Positions 60,501-62,870 of a stretch of 62,870 nt of DNA are shown one piece after another (the stretch's first letter is position 1; each line of letters opens with the position of its first letter). The stretch spans positions 1-62,870 of the IMG/VR virus record IMGVR_UViG_3300041991_000007; one strand, given 5' to 3'. Under the pieces are notes generated by a model that was given only the letters and a program-made list of their open reading frames with translations, searched no databases and was not told where the DNA came from. This DNA comes from a virus. The translations under genes were made by a program, and so were the position numbers.

Positions 60501-61833
60501 TGGCGTCCTAGATGCTACTAAGTGGGGCTGGGCTAAGACCCTAGAGTATACAGGCAACTACGCTAACTTCTTAGAAGCCATTGGCCGCGTAGCCATGTTC
60601 AAGACGCTAGTAGAACGTGGCATGTCTGAATCTCAAGCCGCAGTAGAAGTGCGTAAGACGCTAGACTATTCTAAGTCTGGTATTAAAGGCCGTCGCATAA
60701 ACTCATGGTTAGCCTTCTTCCGTGTGGGTATGACAGGTGCAGATGCTATGCGCCGTGCGTTTACTAAGCCTACTGGTGGGCTAGACTTTAAGAAGATGGC
60801 AGCATGGCAGGGCTTCATGGGTGCGTTAGGTGCTATTGGGTATATGTCTGCTACGGCTATGTTAGGTAAAGACCCGGACGGTAAAGATAGAATAGCTAAG
60901 GTAGATACTAGCCAGTTAACGCAGAAAATACTATTCCCGTTAGGAGATAAAGTCGCAGGCGTTAATCTTGGTCTAGGACTTCCACAGGTACTAATGTCTC
61001 CGGGCATTCTTGGTGCTGCCTACGCTATGGGGCATATCAAGGGTGGTGATGCTATTCAAGCGTATACCGATACACTAGCTCGCAACGGGCCTATTACACC
61101 GGCTGGAACCAAAGGCCATACACCTACTGACTTCTTAGCATCCTATGTGCTAGGCTTTACGCCTACTGTAGTGCGACCGCTGGTAGACGTAGAACGTAAT
61201 ACCACAGTATTTAATTCTCCTATTCATAGTGATATGGGTACTAATAGTAAGTACCCAAGTGATTCTGGTAGGACTAATACGCCAGAAGTGTTTAAAGAAA
61301 TGGCGCAGTGGCTTGCTGATGCTACTGACCATAAGGTAGATTATGCACCGGAAGATATACGATACCTGATTCAGAGCTACGGCGGTCAGTGGGCCACCGA
61401 TATAGTTAAGACCGCTACATCTAATCCTGATGTTGCCGCAGGTGCGCCACCTACACCTAACCGCATGGCTGGTAAGTTGTTCGTGGATACTAGTCACTAC
61501 ATGCAGAATGAAATGTATGACACACTTGACCAACTTCAAGATTCCCGTCGTCGGTATAGCTCCATTGTATCCAGAGCTAAGGATGATGGTGCGTCTGATG
61601 AACAAGCCAAAGCACAAGCCGATCAGATCGTATCTCGCGATCCGCAGTTTAAGGCGGAAATGCAGGCATACCGCGCACTCGATAATGCCCGTAAATCATA
61701 TCAACAGAAAGTAACTGCTATACGCAATAATAAGCTACTATCAGATACACGTAAACAGCTAATGCGTAAACAGCTAGATACGCAAATGCGAATGGCTATC
61801 GAAAAAGCGCAGACTGTGCTACCGAAAGATTGA
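54559..61833 (+). CDS. Giant internal virion protein with HEILH metallopeptidase motif
   Basis: 2424 residues, about an eighth of the coding capacity. The first 120 residues are proline-rich. Alanine/glycine-rich segments (GLGAKGGLEKGVAGIGVLASS and a second near 270-300) could cross or disturb membranes. A lysine-rich disordered middle holds several PK/AP blocks. A zinc-protease motif VVHEILHSAEQL lies at residues 1267-1278 (H1269, E1270, H1273). A conserved region GWQTFSGFVRDLTYIP is near 1875, a hydrophobic helix (FMGALGAIGYMSATAML) near 2090, and a helical end. This is the layout of large phage-injected polyvalent proteins. I see no RNA polymerase or methyltransferase motif. It is expected to be packaged and ejected into the host. 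Confidence 0.82.
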   Translation: MPDGLQSYNVPPAGAPPPGLMPTQFTAPANYQADTAPPQYSSPSLPAPINYAPQTTQQPSSVDPSALPPGSHPPPYMAVLSAAEKSLGRPLTPDEFDKLTNDYKTNYAVPALNSQFKGKKANVEAEVASFDNQVQHLRQQRYGDAQDQAAKDTGVLGAFGLGAKGGLEKGVAGIGVLASSIADAFGLAPNKVADYLRSQANPNLNSDAAIQVKQLESMRDNLIAKWPKDEAKIRADLDPKIAVLTDTAKTPNLISNANTNLATASQAHPYAAFAGNLAGQLAPFLLTRGAGTLATATGEAIGNTGANAAQQLSEGQNLGTVQTQAAVDAPLETLAAFLPAHFNGKLLTRALKGAAVGGGANLAQQTADVGINSNNKFDPMSAGASTALAALIAAIPGAHADTSMFGKKPLKRPAAGEPASATGTAPETPPANAGAGTVTPNADGSYTVTTTAGETRLTGANAKRQAETLAATIQDGAKPASTPIDFYKIMIDTAPAEGIEQPAFIKLQASALEKANAQAKKYKTEIQNANTPEKVVQGAWALAQRFTGKQWDNLNAPQREQTVETLSAWLAKKSKVDMESVGQHLQTLREPPAPEGSTPPITEHPLPADITGQQAPGTVAQDKLDGQQPTAPTETPSYVGKPEYDSVWKQVTDENIPGDKLPTSAKILRDAIDTGKITSREQFDNILAQAAKTKGNALKAKAKAPTPSAETAKKAVADTVTEALTDKSTVESQKNKLKAGVKKQTEAQYNKGYFHALMNREKAAGSPEEAQLRNDPNFVAASEAMRQGKITSPEDVGRFLSSKKGTTTVGDTLAGHESKQVGALLGSKSTKSEIVQARKAVRTNVVEPLVKLGEDRAAINKMTVAEASAHLQRLADTFTSSESTVTPKKTLKKGANVEPVENPDQPPPKPKGGLKKRKTPSPKAEAPATKEAGATTPLDAKLRARLSNKLPQHSIDELHNAVSRAQVGDKGDLTDLIAGWTEINDLSQSDAKWLRALGKQEPLNDEYYNNNASGESKASLEAQRRIADEKAAGQTRAIIRRDGSVEPLIGVDAVDTHARAGEVVVQRGVGKNEWTILSHGDDISRPIAEGKINRAREELNSTHEATRKPTLEEVTSLNDERTKLNKGTEKELDKITPVQTKRRIQGIVNKIREGADVRETGKELQALHDDMEKVKMERKMRDAFRPLQRGTEYVRARLQKMISEHPEGDDHYEAGKLGLWLLDKNPNLGNYLAIRIHALGADGPSGRFSPVSRLVHINSTDTNPGTVVHEILHSAEQLMPDDLQARLRGEYIGRLQNKIKQVAKSGNKMGERYLQLALEDYVHPSEQARKEMSLLLRTQGKHIPYDEFYKYTNPSEYFAVEGTNILNRRYLADSWIAKIKEWLGGYVQHLKGALGLDSNSAVIKAVNESLKTRGEDYNSKMLLTPRKGGQETRTVNDERAAQDGEAPTDEELGYEAAPDNEDPNLQEKPPKKPNAVNLDKVTTAQHAIEQSMSADYGLEKAMQQLRAKGIEVNEHNNVEDAAYTKNGLVSEYNSKDFDEAFSPVDDLVTQIYSDHAKTKQEFVDKLNKFYQNTHFMERAKTDWAMESPLEGTAGFDRADLLEQVSNNEIDPVKAAKELDTLARKHASMTWQEWAEHNKVPLETMQKELDKLDKESGINQKSMEKLNKLMDGARERTTQRLELAGLVDKADPWKAFYGWKWYVPLKGSAYGGGPDNNFDLIPTKRIALSVLNKQLQVMEGRHSFADKPFTRLFVDMARAGERQGNSHVLDKVYNLAVDHGKAIGAHIDTFTGRPKDGYTNTKTGDKVDRLKAPASGVIINDGDTHYVVTLPKNSQLLRGLIQMNNVERPNALERKVAKGTNALARLYTTVHPGWQTFSGFVRDLTYIPVTLGATKYSNPFHALPLWKDYGGNVLQAYKALPTLIPHLLGKNNQLRAMGEADPQSWAGWTRRYEIAGGSNQFTKGFDTPSVERLFTSRLKDIDGVLDATKWGWAKTLEYTGNYANFLEAIGRVAMFKTLVERGMSESQAAVEVRKTLDYSKSGIKGRRINSWLAFFRVGMTGADAMRRAFTKPTGGLDFKKMAAWQGFMGALGAIGYMSATAMLGKDPDGKDRIAKVDTSQLTQKILFPLGDKVAGVNLGLGLPQVLMSPGILGAAYAMGHIKGGDAIQAYTDTLARNGPITPAGTKGHTPTDFLASYVLGFTPTVVRPLVDVERNTTVFNSPIHSDMGTNSKYPSDSGRTNTPEVFKEMAQWLADATDHKVDYAPEDIRYLIQSYGGQWATDIVKTATSNPDVAAGAPPTPNRMAGKLFVDTSHYMQNEMYDTLDQLQDSRRRYSSIVSRAKDDGASDEQAKAQADQIVSRDPQFKAEMQAYRALDNARKSYQQKVTAIRNNKLLSDTRKQLMRKQLDTQMRMAIEKAQTVLPKD

Positions 61834-61843
61834 AGACAAAAAG

Positions 61844-61869
61844 AGGCCCGGTAGGTGACTACCGGGCCT
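61844..61869 (-). terminator. Terminator where the two arms converge
   Basis: A perfect 11-bp stem AGGCCCGGTAG/CTACCGGGCCT with a GTGA loop, followed leftward by CTTTTTG, is a standard factor-independent terminator for the minus-strand operon. It has no T-run in the rightward direction, but the stem may still slow that side. A second small stem GCAGG/CCTGC is at 61874-61890. Confidence 0.85.
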
Positions 61870-61912
61870 AAATGCAGGCTATTAACCTGCCGCAAGACTA
61901 TACCGTATCTAC

Positions 61913-62206
61913 TTAGCTAGAAGTACCGCTAATCGGGCCGGGGGAAGCCTCGCCCACAGCGCCATTCTGAGCGCTCGCCGGGGCATTGCCAGCCGAATTG
62001 GCGGCAGGCGCGGCCTGTTTCGCGGCCAAAAGGTCTTGAATGCGTACATGAAGCGAGCTTATTTCGGCTTCTATGCCTTTGAGCGCCCACTCGTAGATAT
62101 TGGAATCGGCGCTAGCGGTCGAACTGCCGCTACTGGTATGGTGGAACCAATCTTCTATCTTGGTAATCTCGTCATGGATATGGCTAATTGCCGCTACTAT
62201 GCTCAT
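61913..62206 (-). CDS. Small protein at the end of the left operon
   Basis: 97 residues. A helical N-terminal half (AAISHIHDEITKIEDWFHH; ALKGIEAEISSLHVRIQDLL) is followed by a P/A/G/S-rich tail. It overlaps the primase-helicase stop and is the last gene before the terminator. No family recognised. Confidence 0.72.
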   Translation of the reverse strand: MSIVAAISHIHDEITKIEDWFHHTSSGSSTASADSNIYEWALKGIEAEISSLHVRIQDLLAAKQAAPAANSAGNAPASAQNGAVGEASPGPISGTSS

Positions 62207-62870
62207 TGCTAATTTCCTCTAGTGACTTAGATAGTTGTTCGTGCTGCAATGCTACTTCCCACACTTTCACATTTACTTGCGGTAACTTCGTCCCTGCTGT
62301 CAAACGCTTCTGTATTGCGCCATCCTTGATAACTCCTAGTTCCACTAGTTCCCTACGTAACCATGCATTGTCTATCCGTCGCTGGTCACAGTATTCTCGT
62401 ATGGACTGTACGGAGATATAAGCTACGTCTGCCTTACCATCCCTATACTCAAGTCGGCCTTTCACAGTGTTCATATTTCCGTTCATAGCAGACAGGTCTA
62501 CATTACCGTCGCTGATTCGGATTAATGAATTAAGGTTAGCATTAATAAACTCCGCGAGCGTAGAAGTAGGATCAGAAACTGTAGTAGCTACAGCTTGACG
62601 TACTTTCGGTGCAAACCCAAGTGTGCGGGTAACAACGCCTTCAACATCGTAACTATGCAGCTTGAGTATGTCCCTTGCGATCTTGCCCCCTACTAATGCG
62701 CAGGCAAGTAGCGCACCCCAAAACCGTTCCTCATTGCGTAGATTACCTTTCTTAATAATCGTCGCAGTAGCTTTCTCAATCAGTGGTTTAATCTGATTAA
62801 TCCTAGGCATTACATAGGCCAGAAATTCGCGGCCTGCATGCCCATAATTATCTTTGAGTAGCTTCATGCC
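62184..62870 (-). CDS. Primase-helicase C-terminal part (continues from base 1)
   Basis: Codons from 62870 to 62184 give 228 residues and a stop, in frame with the segment 2220-1 if base 62870 joins base 1. The sequence LLKDNYGHAGREFLAYVM is the usual continuation of DUF927-type ATPases (NYG...G..F), then a helical region and a C-terminal domain with SVQSIREYCDQRRIDNAWLRREL, a winged-helix-like stretch. The ATG at 62867 is therefore not a real start. Confidence 0.88.
   Translation of the reverse strand, partial: GMKLLKDNYGHAGREFLAYVMPRINQIKPLIEKATATIIKKGNLRNEERFWGALLACALVGGKIARDILKLHSYDVEGVVTRTLGFAPKVRQAVATTVSDPTSTLAEFINANLNSLIRISDGNVDLSAMNGNMNTVKGRLEYRDGKADVAYISVQSIREYCDQRRIDNAWLRRELVELGVIKDGAIQKRLTAGTKLPQVNVKVWEVALQHEQLSKSLEEISNEHSSGN

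Noticed and set aside
54559-61833. N4-type virion RNA polymerase in the giant protein
   Set aside because: The protein is shorter than N4 vRNAP, I see no single-subunit polymerase motifs, and the phage promoters look like host sigma70 promoters.
1-62870. Temperate phage with integrase and attachment site
   Set aside because: No integrase, excisionase or CI-like operon was recognised; the single small HTH protein lies in the replication operon.

Overview
The window reads as one complete, circularly permuted genome of a tailed bacteriophage, 62,870 bp long. The clearest sign is the primase-helicase gene. It enters from the right edge on the minus strand (62870 down to 62184) and leaves at the left edge (2220 down to 1), and the two halves join in frame if base 62870 is followed by base 1. 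The structural set is that of a short-tailed (podovirus-like) virion: a 663-residue connector-type portal, a scaffold, a HK97-fold capsid protein, adaptor and tail-tube-like proteins, many small tail/fibre proteins, internal virion proteins and a 2424-residue giant protein, with no tape measure or sheath. A Rz/Rz1-like spanin pair points to a Gram-negative host. The base composition is moderate, and all four tRNAs read A-ending codons (UUA, CUA, AUA, ACA), which suggests a host with higher GC. I see no integrase and no phage RNA polymerase. The promoters I can see are sigma70-like, so the phage probably uses host RNA polymerase and is probably virulent.

Left arm, minus strand, read leftward from about 30 kb. 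RadC and a zinc protein flank a 0.75-kb non-coding stretch with 19 copies of GTTTC/GAAAC and a DnaA box, which I take as a candidate origin or control region. Next come a MoxR-like AAA ATPase, a partner protein, two small proteins and a probable amidoligase (28.3-24.2 kb), two pairs of diverged paralogues, a SprT-like metalloprotease and many short genes (24-17.6 kb). This part looks more GC-rich and host-like in codon use than the rest. Four tRNA genes and a possibly structured RNA lie at 13.5-17.6 kb. The DNA metabolism genes follow: 3'-5' exonuclease, CsrA homologue, ThyX, family A DNA polymerase, ATP-dependent ligase, a LysM mini-protein, MazG-like pyrophosphohydrolase, Cas4/RecB-like nuclease, VRR-NUC nuclease, SNF2 helicase, an SSB-like protein, a helix-turn-helix protein and the primase-helicase. 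Genes overlap by ATGA or TAATG almost everywhere.

Right arm, plus strand, 30.4-61.8 kb: small and large terminase, a lysis cassette (lysozyme-like protein, two membrane/coiled-coil proteins, Rz and Rz1), portal, scaffold, capsid, decoration-like protein, adaptors, a cluster of tail proteins built from repeated modules, internal virion proteins including a lysozyme-like one, and the giant metalloprotease-containing protein. The two arms converge at 61.84-61.91 kb on a strong hairpin with a T-run in the leftward direction.

Four points stand out. A perfect TTGTAGAA-CT-TTCTACAA operator has weaker relatives over two other leftward promoters. The MoxR/amidoligase cassette is unusual. A 20-bp perfect inverted repeat sits at 19.65-19.75 kb. 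The phage carries its own CsrA. All family assignments come from reading the sequence; no database search was run.
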